Assembly (NCBI RefSeq): GCF_011927625.1
Contig: NZ_JAATIZ010000005.1
Span: 62,001-126,000 of the forward strand
Direction of reading: 5' to 3'
DNA from: Paenalcaligenes hominis
GTDB lineage: Bacteria > Pseudomonadota > Gammaproteobacteria > Burkholderiales > Burkholderiaceae_B
DNA length: 64,000 nucleotides
Notes under the pieces: model-generated
What the model saw: only the letters and a program-made list of their open reading frames with translations
The model's database searches: none
Told to the model about the DNA's origin: nothing
Program-made: the position numbers and the translations under genes
Shown: positions 10,038 through 19,354 of the stretch, one piece after another
Numbering within the stretch: the stretch's first letter is position 1
Layout: every line of letters starts with the position of its first letter

Positions 10038-12170
10038 TTATTTTACCTGTATAGTGACGGCATCAAGCACCGTATTGGAATCGGGTCGTAGCAGTTCAAT
10101 CCGATGTTGACCCGGCTCTAGAGCCCAGGCATAGGTAGATTGCTTAGTTACGGTCGTACCATTAATACGCCATGCCACCGCTTGCGTTGCGGCCAAATCC
10201 GAATTCAATGCAATACGCTGCTGGTTTAACGGAATATCAGGGTCTATGGCATAGGTAGCTCGATCAATGGGATGAGTAATACGCCCTTTGTTTAAACCGG
10301 CGCTGACTAACTGCACACGCTCACGCTCTGTACCCGCTACAAAGCACTCCTGCCGCGCCGATTCCTTATGATCAATAAACGTGACACGAGTGCATACCAC
10401 GCCGCCCGGCAAGGGCGGCTTTAAACTAGCAGAGGCAGCTGTTAAAAACTGCATTAATTCTTGCCAGATCGGAGCAGCGCCGCTTACCCCGGAAATCGCG
10501 CCCCGCATTGCGGAGCCATCGGTGTTGCCCACCCACACTCCGACGGTATAGTCTGCAGAAAAACCGATGGTCCAATTGTCACGCATGTCTTTAGAGGTAC
10601 CGGTTTTTACCGCTGACCAAAAAGGCGTCTGCAATACGCTGCTTAAGCCAAACGTCAGCGCTCGCGCCGTATTATCAGACAACATATCTTGCACAAGCCA
10701 CGTAGCTGCAGCAGGCATTAATGATGTAGCGGATGCCGTACAGGCTGCTTGAACACACGGCACACTGTAATGACCTAAGTTGGCTAGGCTTCTATAGGCA
10801 TTGGTCAATTCCCATAAGCTGACCTCTACGCCCCCAAGCGCCAAGCCTAAACCATAATAGTCGGCCGCATAGGGCAACTCAAACCCCAGCTGTTTTAAAT
10901 ACATCTGAAAGTCTTCGATACCAACTTGTGATAAGAGACGCACAGCAGGGATATTTAACGAGCTGGCCAGCGCTACCCGTGCAGAGACCCATCCCATAAA
11001 TTGCTCATCGTAATTTTGGGGCACATACATGCCATAAGGGGTACTAAACTGAGCCGGCGTGTCGGCTAATAGCGAGGCGGGTGTAATCCGCTGCTGCGCA
11101 AGCGCTAGCTGATATAAAAAAGGCTTTAAGGTTGAGCCGGCTTGTCGTTTGGCTTGGACATGATCAAAGTCCACAGCCAGTGACTCGGTACTGCTGCCTA
11201 CGTAAGCAAGCACTTGACCTGTTGTATTGTGCAATACCAAAACGGCGGCATCAGTGGCATGATGCGCTTTTAAATCCACTAAATGGCGCTGCATAAGCCG
11301 TTGAGCCTCGTGTTGTATGGTTTGATCCAAGCTACTGCGTAATGATGAGCTTAACAACCCGTTGCGCTGAATAAACCGCGCCGCATGGGGAGCACTGTTT
11401 GGGTTACCCCAGGCCGGTTGCGCTAAACGCTTTAAAGCCTGCATCCCAGGCCCGTATTGCGCCCTGCAGTCGGCTTCTGGAGCCACACTACGCCACAACA
11501 CACAACTACGCTGCAGTAGCTGCTCGGGCCGGGCATTGGGACTAGGCAACATGGCTATCGCTAACGCGGCCTCGGGCAAGGACAAGGCGACGGCATGTTT
11601 TTGCCAGACCACGCGCGCTAAGGCGTTAATACCAATTAACTCGCCCCGAAACGGTGCCAGGTTCAAATACGCCTCAAGAACCTGTGACTTAGACCATTCT
11701 TTTTCGAGTTGGCGAGCGAGCTGAGCCTGTTGCCATTTTGCTTTCCAACTACGTCGCCCTGCCGTTCGTTTAGGCCCTATGTCCAACAGGTCCACTAATT
11801 GCATACTAAGGGTGGAGGTACCACGCAACGGTTTACCCCATAGAGCGGCCCAAGTGCTTCCCGCCACCGCGTACCAATCTACGCCGCTGTGCGTATAGAA
11901 ACGCCGGTCTTCTGCTTGCAATACCAGGCTCAGTACAGCGGGGGAAATGGCCTCTAAATCAAGCCATTCCCCTTGGCGACGATGCCAATCAATTCGCTGT
12001 GTTTGCAGTAAGCGCCCCTGTTTATCATGTAATAAAAAATCCGAATGCGGCGACTGCTGCTTGACTTGAGCAAAAGTAGGAATGACTGCCGGCTGTACAT
12101 TGAGGCCAGCACTAATCCCCACCATGATGATTAGTGTTACACACCCACTTTTAAGGAGCCGAATGAACAT
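10038..12170 (-). CDS. pbpC: Penicillin-binding protein 1C (glycosyltransferase/transpeptidase)
   Basis: PBP1C is an inner-membrane-anchored peptidoglycan synthase. The 710-residue product has an N-terminal membrane anchor (about 7-27). Its family 51 glycosyltransferase domain carries the EDRRF motif at 87-91 and GTSTLSMQLV at 118-126. The transpeptidase domain has STLK (active Ser346), SSLN (403-406) and KTGT (522-525). A C-terminal BiPBP_C domain spans about 615-710. All catalytic motifs are intact. Its start lies within the last 20 bases of the alpha-2-macroglobulin gene, so the pair is co-translated. This pairing is known from E. coli (pbpC-yfhM) and links cell-wall repair to protease trapping in the periplasm. 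Confidence 0.95.
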   Translation of the reverse strand: MFIRLLKSGCVTLIIMVGISAGLNVQPAVIPTFAQVKQQSPHSDFLLHDKQGRLLQTQRIDWHRRQGEWLDLEAISPAVLSLVLQAEDRRFYTHSGVDWYAVAGSTWAALWGKPLRGTSTLSMQLVDLLDIGPKRTAGRRSWKAKWQQAQLARQLEKEWSKSQVLEAYLNLAPFRGELIGINALARVVWQKHAVALSLPEAALAIAMLPSPNARPEQLLQRSCVLWRSVAPEADCRAQYGPGMQALKRLAQPAWGNPNSAPHAARFIQRNGLLSSSLRSSLDQTIQHEAQRLMQRHLVDLKAHHATDAAVLVLHNTTGQVLAYVGSSTESLAVDFDHVQAKRQAGSTLKPFLYQLALAQQRITPASLLADTPAQFSTPYGMYVPQNYDEQFMGWVSARVALASSLNIPAVRLLSQVGIEDFQMYLKQLGFELPYAADYYGLGLALGGVEVSLWELTNAYRSLANLGHYSVPCVQAACTASATSLMPAAATWLVQDMLSDNTARALTFGLSSVLQTPFWSAVKTGTSKDMRDNWTIGFSADYTVGVWVGNTDGSAMRGAISGVSGAAPIWQELMQFLTAASASLKPPLPGGVVCTRVTFIDHKESARQECFVAGTERERVQLVSAGLNKGRITHPIDRATYAIDPDIPLNQQRIALNSDLAATQAVAWRINGTTVTKQSTYAWALEPGQHRIELLRPDSNTVLDAVTIQVK

Positions 12171-15100
12171 GCATGGCCTCTACAGGCAATTGTGCTTGGA
12201 CACTGGCATCGTAGAGCGCCTCGACGGTGGTGGGCGGCAAGTCAAACTGCCCTGCCGTATTTAGGCGTACACGGTACCGCAATACCGACGTGCCAGCTGG
12301 CAAGAACTCGATATAGGCCCTGTAACCTGTAAACAATCGCTCTACATAGCTAGGGTGGATTTCATTATCAGTCTCGGCATTATATTGATCTATGACCATA
12401 GCTCCAGCGGGAATGGCATCGTTTATCACTGCCCAAACGCTGCTATGTTCTGCTTGAATACGCAACGTCACCTCATAGCTATCCCCCACCTGCCACTGCC
12501 CTGCCTGAGCTTGCTCTACGGCGGTGACCTGTCGCTCGATGGTATAGCCATCAAACACAGGCTGGCTAACAGGCACAGCAGCCTCGGCTCGCAACTGAAC
12601 CCATGCGGCTGCCTCATCGGATGGTGCCACTTGCACGATATGTACCGGCCCGTTTTGCTGCCATTCCCACTGGGTCTCAAAGGGAACCGAGGCTTGTACA
12701 GGGGCTTGGTTTGCGACGGTGTATTCTATTTGAGTTGGCATTGAGGCAGGCGCATTGACCTTTTCTAATGCTAATAATGCCCAACTGTTCTCGGTGGTTG
12801 TACCCCACCGACCTTGCTGCTGCTGAGCCAGCAACCCATGCACTAAGGCCGGTACATACGGCTGCCACTCAGGACGATCTGCTACGGCCAAAAGCAGTCG
12901 AGCTTGGTTGGTAACAGGGCTGACCATTAAAGCTGGCATACTGTTTAAGGGGTTATCCGCACTAAACTGCCATGCTGTTCCCCGTCTTACTAAGCGTTCC
13001 TGCAGCGCTTGCTCGATTTGATCGCGCTGTTCAGCATTTATCACGATGCGCAACCCATCAATAAGCGCTGATGTTGGCCAATGCTTGGGCGCTAAGGCAA
13101 CGCTATCTAAGCGCTCAGCAGGCACATTACCGTAATGAGAGACGGCATCAAGGGCAGCCAAATAAAAAGCCACTTGTTCTATGGCATCGGTGCGCGGTTG
13201 ATCACGGCGCCCTTGAATGTAGTCATGTAGGCCTTCTTGTAACCGCTGCGCTATGCCTGATGGCAGCTTGAGGTTATCGGGTGCGTACGCGCTAAGACTT
13301 AACACATACGCCGTTAACCCAGCACTGCCTGACAAATACGGGCTAGGGAAATAACGTAAAAGTTGGTTCTTATCAAGGTAACTGGGCAGTTCATGCATTA
13401 ATGCTTGCCAGCGTTCGGCATCGTGTAAGGCGACAAATTTAGAGGCTTGCTGTTCGAAACACGTATAGGCATATTGCTCAAACCACGCTGTAACGGCGCT
13501 TTGATCACCCAGTTGATTATGCACAGCAAGGGTCAGTTGCCCTAAGGGGCGATCGTCGTACGACAAGGCTCCTGTAGGCAAACTAAATGCCAGGGTTTGA
13601 GGTTGATCGGCTACCAAGCGACGCCAATCTGCATAGAGCGTGGTAACGGGTACATGCGCTTGCCACTGTTGGGTAAATTGCACCGCATCCACGACCGTAT
13701 CCGTTGCCGTATTCATAGCACGCACGGTCCACTGCAGCACGCCCTCGTTCAGCCCTAACTGCAATGGCATCGTTACGGTTCCGGTGAAACGTTGGCTAGA
13801 CTGAGCAGGAATTTGCTGTGAACCCAAAGACAAAGTCAGCACCGATTTACCATCTATGCTTGCTTCAGCCTCTACAGCGATGGTGACTGCGTTGCTTTCC
13901 CGGTTACGGACGCTAAACACCGCTTCATAGGCATCCCCTGTACGCACCACAGCAGGTAACCCCGACATGATTTGTATCGGCTGATGCGTTTGGATTTGCG
14001 TTTTTGCTACCCCAAATTGGCTTCCTGCGTAATCCGCTAAGGCAACGAGTTCAAACTGCGTAATACTATGATTTAACGGTACATCAACCACTGCACGGCC
14101 TTGCTCATCTAGCACGACCTCGGGAAGCCAAACTAATAAGCTATCTAAAATTTCACGTGTCGGTGCACCACCGCCACCCCCACCTGCAGCAACTGCCTTA
14201 CGGCCGTAATGCCGACGACCGATTACCTCTGATTGCATGGTAGCAGTGCGTATCCCATATCCAACAGGTGGGTACATGGCATCAAGTAAATCCCAGCTTG
14301 AGTTTTCCATTAGCTCTAACAAGGCTTGGTCTACACCCACGACCAAGACCGAAGCCTGTGCTGCAGGCTGACTATCAGCCAAGGTCGCTTGAAGCTGCAA
14401 TTGAGCCGTTTCACCCACCTGATAAACCGATTGGTGTGGCGTTAATTGCACATTTAAGGTGTGGGCTTTATTGGCTACGGCCAATTGTGCAATGCCATAT
14501 CTAAAACTGGGCTTGGCTAGATCAATGGAATGAGTTGGAGCCGGTGCAACCTCTTTATTGGCTTGATACGCTTTATACCAATCTATAGGGGAACGCCATC
14601 CGCCATCTAAAAAGCTTTGCCATGTGGCTGGGTACACACGACCTCGTAAAGCCAATACCGATACGTACACATTCGGCCCCCAGTCGTCGCGCACCGTTAA
14701 GTCAAAAAAAGGCTGCTCTCGTGTTAATGTCACGACCTCAGTATGCAAAATGCGATCTTGTTCCACAGCAATTAGAGCGGTTGCTTGGGCAAAGGGTATA
14801 GCGGCATGAAAGCGGACAGTTTGCCCTGGTTCAACGTTTTTCTGATCAGCAAGCACATCCATTCGATCATGATTTGCTCCGGCAGTGGCTTGGGCTTCGC
14901 CCCCTAGCCATAAGGAAGTCTCTGTGGTGTAGGTTTGACCGTGTTTATCTTTGCTATGACTATGCAGCATGATTTGCCCACCATCGGGTATGTGAATCTC
15001 GCACTGCCATGTTCCCTTGGCATCGGTTTGCGTCTGACATACCGTGCCTACCTCCTCGAGCTGCTCAACACTGTCATAACGGTAAAACCCACCCACCATA

Positions 15101-17541
15101 CGCTGGCGTGTGGTGTAGTAATGCTGTTTTTGTGCGCTCAACTCTACTTTTTGTTCAGAAACAGGTTGCCCTTCAGGAGTGAGTACCACCCCTTTGATAG
15201 TAGCGCGATCGCCTTGCTCCCAATACGAGTGCTGAACGCCCACGACCACCTGAGCAGGCCAAAGCGTCTGGCGCTGCTGCACACTCTGTATTTGGCCGCT
15301 AGGGTCCATAAAACTGGCCTCGACCACTAGATCTTGAACAGAGGCAGAAGGCACCAAAGTAATAGGTAACTGCGCGGCACCCTGCTGATCTAGCTGCAGA
15401 GCGGTTTTATCTACCACCACATGCGGTCGAGTGAGCTCGGTAGAGGCCGTATGAAATTGATACTCGTCATACTCTGCAAAATACGGGGTGCTGTTTTGAG
15501 TTAAGGCGGTGATATTTACGGGTAGCTCAGCGGCTACCCCACCAGAAATATAGTTAAACTGCATATCAACCAAAGCACGTTTTGCTGCCACAAGCGCTCC
15601 ACCTTGTTCGGTGGTGGCATTGAGCTTGCCAGTTAAATAAGGTCGCTTGAAGGCCTCGATGTAGAAGCTGGCGCTGTGTGTGTCGCGCTGCGCACCCTGC
15701 AGCCACACCTCGTACTGCCCTAAGGTCATGTTTTTGGCTAGCTCTAGCGTACTCAGAGCGTACCAGCCCCCGCTGGGACTACGTTGCCACTGCAAGGGCT
15801 GTGTGATTTCATCGCCGCTTCCGGCATGACGTATGACGACTTGGTTGATGGCCTGATTGAGCTCTTGCTCGGCAGGTGCTTGACCACGCCAATAATGTTT
15901 TAAATGAACGGTTTCGCCGGCTAAATATAAAGGCCTATCTGTAACAGTATGCAGAATTTCAGATGGCTCTGCGCCGTAAAAGTAAGGCAAATTAAAACGC
16001 CATGTTTCTATGCCTTGGTCGGCATGACTGAGCACAAAACTGCGATCATCGCCTTCTGTAGCGACAATAAATAGACCGCTCAAGCCGGTGTCAGAGCAAT
16101 AGGTGTCCTCGAAAGGTTGCTCACGTAGCCATTTACCCTGCGCGTCAGTCACGCCACTAGCGACTTCAACCCCATCACAACGTAATACATTAATTTTGGC
16201 ATTCGCCACTGGCTGTGCGGTATCCAGAGTACTTACCCAAACCAGTAATTGATCCTGAGCCAGTTTGCTATGCACAGCTAGATTAGTAACCAATGCAGCC
16301 GTATTGACATACATCGTCGCTGCGTCATTGTGGTAGGTGTTTCCTAGCGGAGCAGACTGGGCTTCAAGCACATGCAAACCTGTCCCCTCTAGCGACACAC
16401 CAATAAGTTCAATCGCTTGATCCGTACTAAGTGGGGCAGCCGGTAACTGTAACGACTGCTTGCCCGTTGATTGAGGCGCTGTAGTAAAGAGAGATTTGTC
16501 GCTAGCATGGTGGTTTTTCACACGCACATACCAATCAAACATGTCTTTGGGTGCGGTCAAACGCAGCTGCTGTACCGTTCCTGCGGACTCTGCCGCTGAA
16601 TCATGCCCCCCATGCGCATCAACACCTCGTATTGCCAAAGGGAGCAACGCTGGGTTGTCAGCAGAATGCTCTAATACGCCAATGCCTTCATGGGGGAATT
16701 TTAATAAGGGGGGAAACGGAGCCGTTATGACAGGCGCTTGAAAAAACTGAGGGTTAGCTAAAGAGCGACCCGCGTCATCTTTTAATTGAGCCCATTTGGC
16801 GGGAAGCTGCCAACGTAACTGCGTTTGCCCAAGCTTAGGGGCCTCAAACCTGACGCTCTCAACAAAGGTATCCGTAGCGGGCGAGGCGTCTGAGTCCATT
16901 ATCTGGGGCAGTCGTTGATTATCTGGCGTGAGCAATTGCAATTGCTGGACTAAGGCGGCAGCTACCGGTGCAGAAAAATGCACCGCTATAGGGCGTAACG
17001 GGTTACAGTCGGCGGTACTTTTTGTTTTTTCGCACACGAGTTGCGCTCGCAGCGGACTACGTACAGTAAAAGCCAAACCCTCTTGGTCATCAACAAAGGC
17101 TTTAGGGACTCTATTACGATGCTGGCGGTCCTGTAAATGAATACGTACTGTAGACCCAGCGGCCAAGCGCTGTGCACACGTTACTACCGCAAATTGATTC
17201 GCTGTCTCTGGGGTGTAATCGTAGCTGTGTTCAGTTAGTACAGTTTGTGCCGCTAAAGGCTCTACCGCCACAAGAGGAATTTGTTCGCCTAAGGCACTAC
17301 TTTGGCAATAGCTATAAGGCAAAACGTCTTGTAATTGTATATCTTGATTAAAACGCAGAATAAAAGCTTGATCTTCGGCAATATCACCATAGCCGGCCTG
17401 AACCGACTCGAGCATAGGCACATCTACAGCCCACGCTGCACTGGCACCTAACCCAATGACTGTCGCCACACAGCCAGCACGCAGCTTTGCTGATAATGAT
17501 GTGATTCGCATCAACGCCCTCTGTATTTGTCTTGTTAGCAT
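12151..17541 (-). CDS. Bacterial alpha-2-macroglobulin with thioester motif
   Basis: Bacterial alpha-2-macroglobulins trap attacking proteases in the periplasm through a bait region and a reactive thioester. The 1796-residue product has a type I signal peptide (hydrophobic VATVIGLGASAAWA before VDVPML). The real start may be the second Met (residue 11). MG1/MG2-like domains are followed by a Gly-rich bait segment near residue 1118 (GGGGGGAPTREI) and an A2M domain. The thioester CFEQ has Cys1361 and Gln1364, as in the E. coli YfhM class rather than the thioester-lacking YfaS class. A terpenoid-cyclase-like alpha/alpha domain and C-terminal receptor-like domain follow. Unlike E. coli YfhM I see no lipobox, so it is probably soluble. 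It overlaps pbpC by 20 bases. Confidence 0.93.
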   Translation of the reverse strand: MLTRQIQRALMRITSLSAKLRAGCVATVIGLGASAAWAVDVPMLESVQAGYGDIAEDQAFILRFNQDIQLQDVLPYSYCQSSALGEQIPLVAVEPLAAQTVLTEHSYDYTPETANQFAVVTCAQRLAAGSTVRIHLQDRQHRNRVPKAFVDDQEGLAFTVRSPLRAQLVCEKTKSTADCNPLRPIAVHFSAPVAAALVQQLQLLTPDNQRLPQIMDSDASPATDTFVESVRFEAPKLGQTQLRWQLPAKWAQLKDDAGRSLANPQFFQAPVITAPFPPLLKFPHEGIGVLEHSADNPALLPLAIRGVDAHGGHDSAAESAGTVQQLRLTAPKDMFDWYVRVKNHHASDKSLFTTAPQSTGKQSLQLPAAPLSTDQAIELIGVSLEGTGLHVLEAQSAPLGNTYHNDAATMYVNTAALVTNLAVHSKLAQDQLLVWVSTLDTAQPVANAKINVLRCDGVEVASGVTDAQGKWLREQPFEDTYCSDTGLSGLFIVATEGDDRSFVLSHADQGIETWRFNLPYFYGAEPSEILHTVTDRPLYLAGETVHLKHYWRGQAPAEQELNQAINQVVIRHAGSGDEITQPLQWQRSPSGGWYALSTLELAKNMTLGQYEVWLQGAQRDTHSASFYIEAFKRPYLTGKLNATTEQGGALVAAKRALVDMQFNYISGGVAAELPVNITALTQNSTPYFAEYDEYQFHTASTELTRPHVVVDKTALQLDQQGAAQLPITLVPSASVQDLVVEASFMDPSGQIQSVQQRQTLWPAQVVVGVQHSYWEQGDRATIKGVVLTPEGQPVSEQKVELSAQKQHYYTTRQRMVGGFYRYDSVEQLEEVGTVCQTQTDAKGTWQCEIHIPDGGQIMLHSHSKDKHGQTYTTETSLWLGGEAQATAGANHDRMDVLADQKNVEPGQTVRFHAAIPFAQATALIAVEQDRILHTEVVTLTREQPFFDLTVRDDWGPNVYVSVLALRGRVYPATWQSFLDGGWRSPIDWYKAYQANKEVAPAPTHSIDLAKPSFRYGIAQLAVANKAHTLNVQLTPHQSVYQVGETAQLQLQATLADSQPAAQASVLVVGVDQALLELMENSSWDLLDAMYPPVGYGIRTATMQSEVIGRRHYGRKAVAAGGGGGGAPTREILDSLLVWLPEVVLDEQGRAVVDVPLNHSITQFELVALADYAGSQFGVAKTQIQTHQPIQIMSGLPAVVRTGDAYEAVFSVRNRESNAVTIAVEAEASIDGKSVLTLSLGSQQIPAQSSQRFTGTVTMPLQLGLNEGVLQWTVRAMNTATDTVVDAVQFTQQWQAHVPVTTLYADWRRLVADQPQTLAFSLPTGALSYDDRPLGQLTLAVHNQLGDQSAVTAWFEQYAYTCFEQQASKFVALHDAERWQALMHELPSYLDKNQLLRYFPSPYLSGSAGLTAYVLSLSAYAPDNLKLPSGIAQRLQEGLHDYIQGRRDQPRTDAIEQVAFYLAALDAVSHYGNVPAERLDSVALAPKHWPTSALIDGLRIVINAEQRDQIEQALQERLVRRGTAWQFSADNPLNSMPALMVSPVTNQARLLLAVADRPEWQPYVPALVHGLLAQQQQGRWGTTTENSWALLALEKVNAPASMPTQIEYTVANQAPVQASVPFETQWEWQQNGPVHIVQVAPSDEAAAWVQLRAEAAVPVSQPVFDGYTIERQVTAVEQAQAGQWQVGDSYEVTLRIQAEHSSVWAVINDAIPAGAMVIDQYNAETDNEIHPSYVERLFTGYRAYIEFLPAGTSVLRYRVRLNTAGQFDLPPTTVEALYDASVQAQLPVEAMHVHSAP

Positions 17542-17675
17542 TAGGCATTAACATACCTCATTTTGCTTAGCTCTAATACAAATACAGGCCCCTCCATTCA
17601 TAAAAACGTGCTATGAAGTGGGTAATAGGCTCGTGTCAACATCATGCGCTTAGGTACAGGTTAGATACGGATAGC

Positions 17676-17912
17676 TTAATGATTGTGGTTTGGCGATGAG
17701 CCAAAGGTGCGCAAATAAAGTTGCTCTACCTCGGCACGAGCCCAAGGTGTACGTCGTAAAAAGTACAAAGACGATTTAAGAGATGGCTCGTATTTAAAAC
17801 AATTAATGTTGACATGTTGTGCCAACCCGTCCCACCCATAATGCTGGTGCAAAGCAGTAAGCAACTGACTTAAAGTAAGGCCATGTAAAGGATTATTGGG
17901 CTGGGTAGACAT
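17676..17912 (-). CDS. VF530-type small DNA-binding family protein (DUF2132)
   Basis: The product (78 residues from the ATG at 17912) contains [47 protein letters not shown]-type sequence, characteristic of the VF530 family: small, compact helical proteins annotated as DNA-binding but of unknown role. Signature features visible are GW(D/E), INCF and the PS(L)[13 protein letters not shown] segment. A GTG at 17927 in the same frame begins two bases after the phaR stop and could also serve as start. Either way the gene is closely coupled to phaR. Its function in this locus is unknown. Confidence 0.8.
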   Translation of the reverse strand: MSTQPNNPLHGLTLSQLLTALHQHYGWDGLAQHVNINCFKYEPSLKSSLYFLRRTPWARAEVEQLYLRTFGSSPNHNH

Positions 17913-17928
17913 AGACAATACAGTCACT

Positions 17929-18495
17929 TTATTCTTTTTTCTTTGGAGGGGTAGCTACAGGGAATGGAAAAGCATTAAACATAGAAAATGTCTGCCCTTG
18001 CATTTGATCTTGCATTTGCACAAATATATTTTTACTTTGCTCGATATAGCTATTCATCACGTTTTGCAACACAGGGGCCTGACCAGCCATAAATTGTGTC
18101 CAGGCCTCTGGACCCAGTTGTGCATCATACAGCCCTTTAGACTGCTCAGCCATGCTTTCTTGGATTTCAATAAAAGCCTGAATGTTTTTTTCTATGTACG
18201 TGCCCATTAAACCCTGCATCGTGCTGCCATAAAACCGAATGATATGAGCTAATGCGTTCGCAGAAAACATAGGGACGTCTCCGGCTTCTTCTTCGAGAAT
18301 AATTTGTAAAAGCACACTTCGGGTGAGGTCCTCGTTGGATTTTGCATCCACTACTTGCACGACCTCGTGACCCAGTATCAGTTGCTTGACATCCGCCAAG
18401 GTGATGTAAGCGCTTGTTTGCGTATCGTATAAACGTCGGTTGGGGTATTTTTTAATTAGTCGTACAGAGTCGGGTGTGTTGTTTGTATTTGTCAT
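17929..18495 (-). CDS. phaR: Polyhydroxyalkanoate synthesis repressor PhaR
   Basis: PhaR represses PHA genes and phasins and is released by binding to nascent PHA granules. The 188-residue product starts [28 protein letters not shown], the diagnostic PHB/PHA accumulation regulator DNA-binding domain. A second domain (about 70-110) contains [12 protein letters not shown], which is also typical. The C-terminal part is Gln/Met/Phe-rich and amphipathic, as expected for granule binding, and ends PPKKKE. It is the third gene of phaC-phaB-phaR and lies 41 bases after phaB. Confidence 0.96.
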   Translation of the reverse strand: MTNTNNTPDSVRLIKKYPNRRLYDTQTSAYITLADVKQLILGHEVVQVVDAKSNEDLTRSVLLQIILEEEAGDVPMFSANALAHIIRFYGSTMQGLMGTYIEKNIQAFIEIQESMAEQSKGLYDAQLGPEAWTQFMAGQAPVLQNVMNSYIEQSKNIFVQMQDQMQGQTFSMFNAFPFPVATPPKKKE

Positions 18496-18536
18496 AATTA
18501 AAAATTAGTAGTGATCGAAGTGAGCAGTGACTGGGG

Positions 18537-19274
18537 TTAGCTCATGTGCAAGCCACCGTTTAATGAGAAGTCGGCTCCTGTAGCAAAAGCGGCTTGATCT
18601 GAGGCCAGCCATGCCACCATGGAAGCAATTTCGTCGGGCTCGCCCAGACGGCGCACAGGGATCGTAGCGATGATTTTTTCCAGTACGTCCTCGCGAATGG
18701 CTCGTACCATGTCAGTCCCAATATAACCTGGGGATACGGTGTTTACGGTCACGCCTTTAGCGGCTAGCTCTTGAGCGAGGGCTTTGGTAAACCCATGCAT
18801 GCCTGCTTTGGCAGTGGCATAATTCGTTTGACCAAATTGGCCTTTTTGACCATTGACCGAACCAATATTAATAATACGCCCCCACCCTTTCTGAACCATA
18901 TCGTCAATAACCTGTTTAGTGACATTAAACAGACTATTTAAGTTCGTGTCCATGACGTCGCGCCATTCCTGGGCAGACATACGAGCAAACTGGCGGTCTC
19001 GTGTAATGCCCGCATTATTGACAAGTATATCGACCCCACCCAGCTGATCGCGAATACGTTGGAATGCCGTCTCAGCAGAATCCCAATCGGTCACGTCAAT
19101 TGAGGACGCATGAAACTGATAACCCTGTGCAGACTGCTGATTTAGCCATGACTCGGGGTCTCGTGAAGGACTACACCCTGCCACGACAGTATAGCCCTCG
19201 TCGGCTAACCGCTGGCAAATGGCTGTCCCTATCCCCCCCATGCCACCTGTAACATAAGCAATTTTTACAGACAT
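18537..19274 (-). CDS. phaB: Acetoacetyl-CoA reductase PhaB
   Basis: PhaB reduces acetoacetyl-CoA with NADPH to (R)-3-hydroxybutyryl-CoA, the PHB precursor. The 245-residue short-chain dehydrogenase has TGGMGGIG (residues 9-16) for cofactor binding, NNAG, a catalytic Ser in NIGSVNGQKGQFGQ and YATAK with the catalytic Tyr/Lys. The C-terminal ending (ATGADFSLNGGLHMS) is the PhaB hallmark. A strong ribosome site (AAAGGAG) precedes the ATG. It lies between phaC and phaR; no phaA thiolase is in the locus, so acetoacetyl-CoA must come from a thiolase encoded elsewhere. Confidence 0.95.
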   Translation of the reverse strand: MSVKIAYVTGGMGGIGTAICQRLADEGYTVVAGCSPSRDPESWLNQQSAQGYQFHASSIDVTDWDSAETAFQRIRDQLGGVDILVNNAGITRDRQFARMSAQEWRDVMDTNLNSLFNVTKQVIDDMVQKGWGRIINIGSVNGQKGQFGQTNYATAKAGMHGFTKALAQELAAKGVTVNTVSPGYIGTDMVRAIREDVLEKIIATIPVRRLGEPDEIASMVAWLASDQAAFATGADFSLNGGLHMS

Positions 19275-19354
19275 CTCGTTCTCCTTTATGTGATTTGGTA
19301 TGACTTAACGCTGGCTAAGCCAAGCATTGGGTATCGCTGCCCCCAACGCCATGG

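Noticed and set aside
12355-17177. Many 60-130-residue ORFs across the alpha-2-macroglobulin gene
   Set aside because: All lie in other frames of a single intact 1796-codon gene with clear family motifs.
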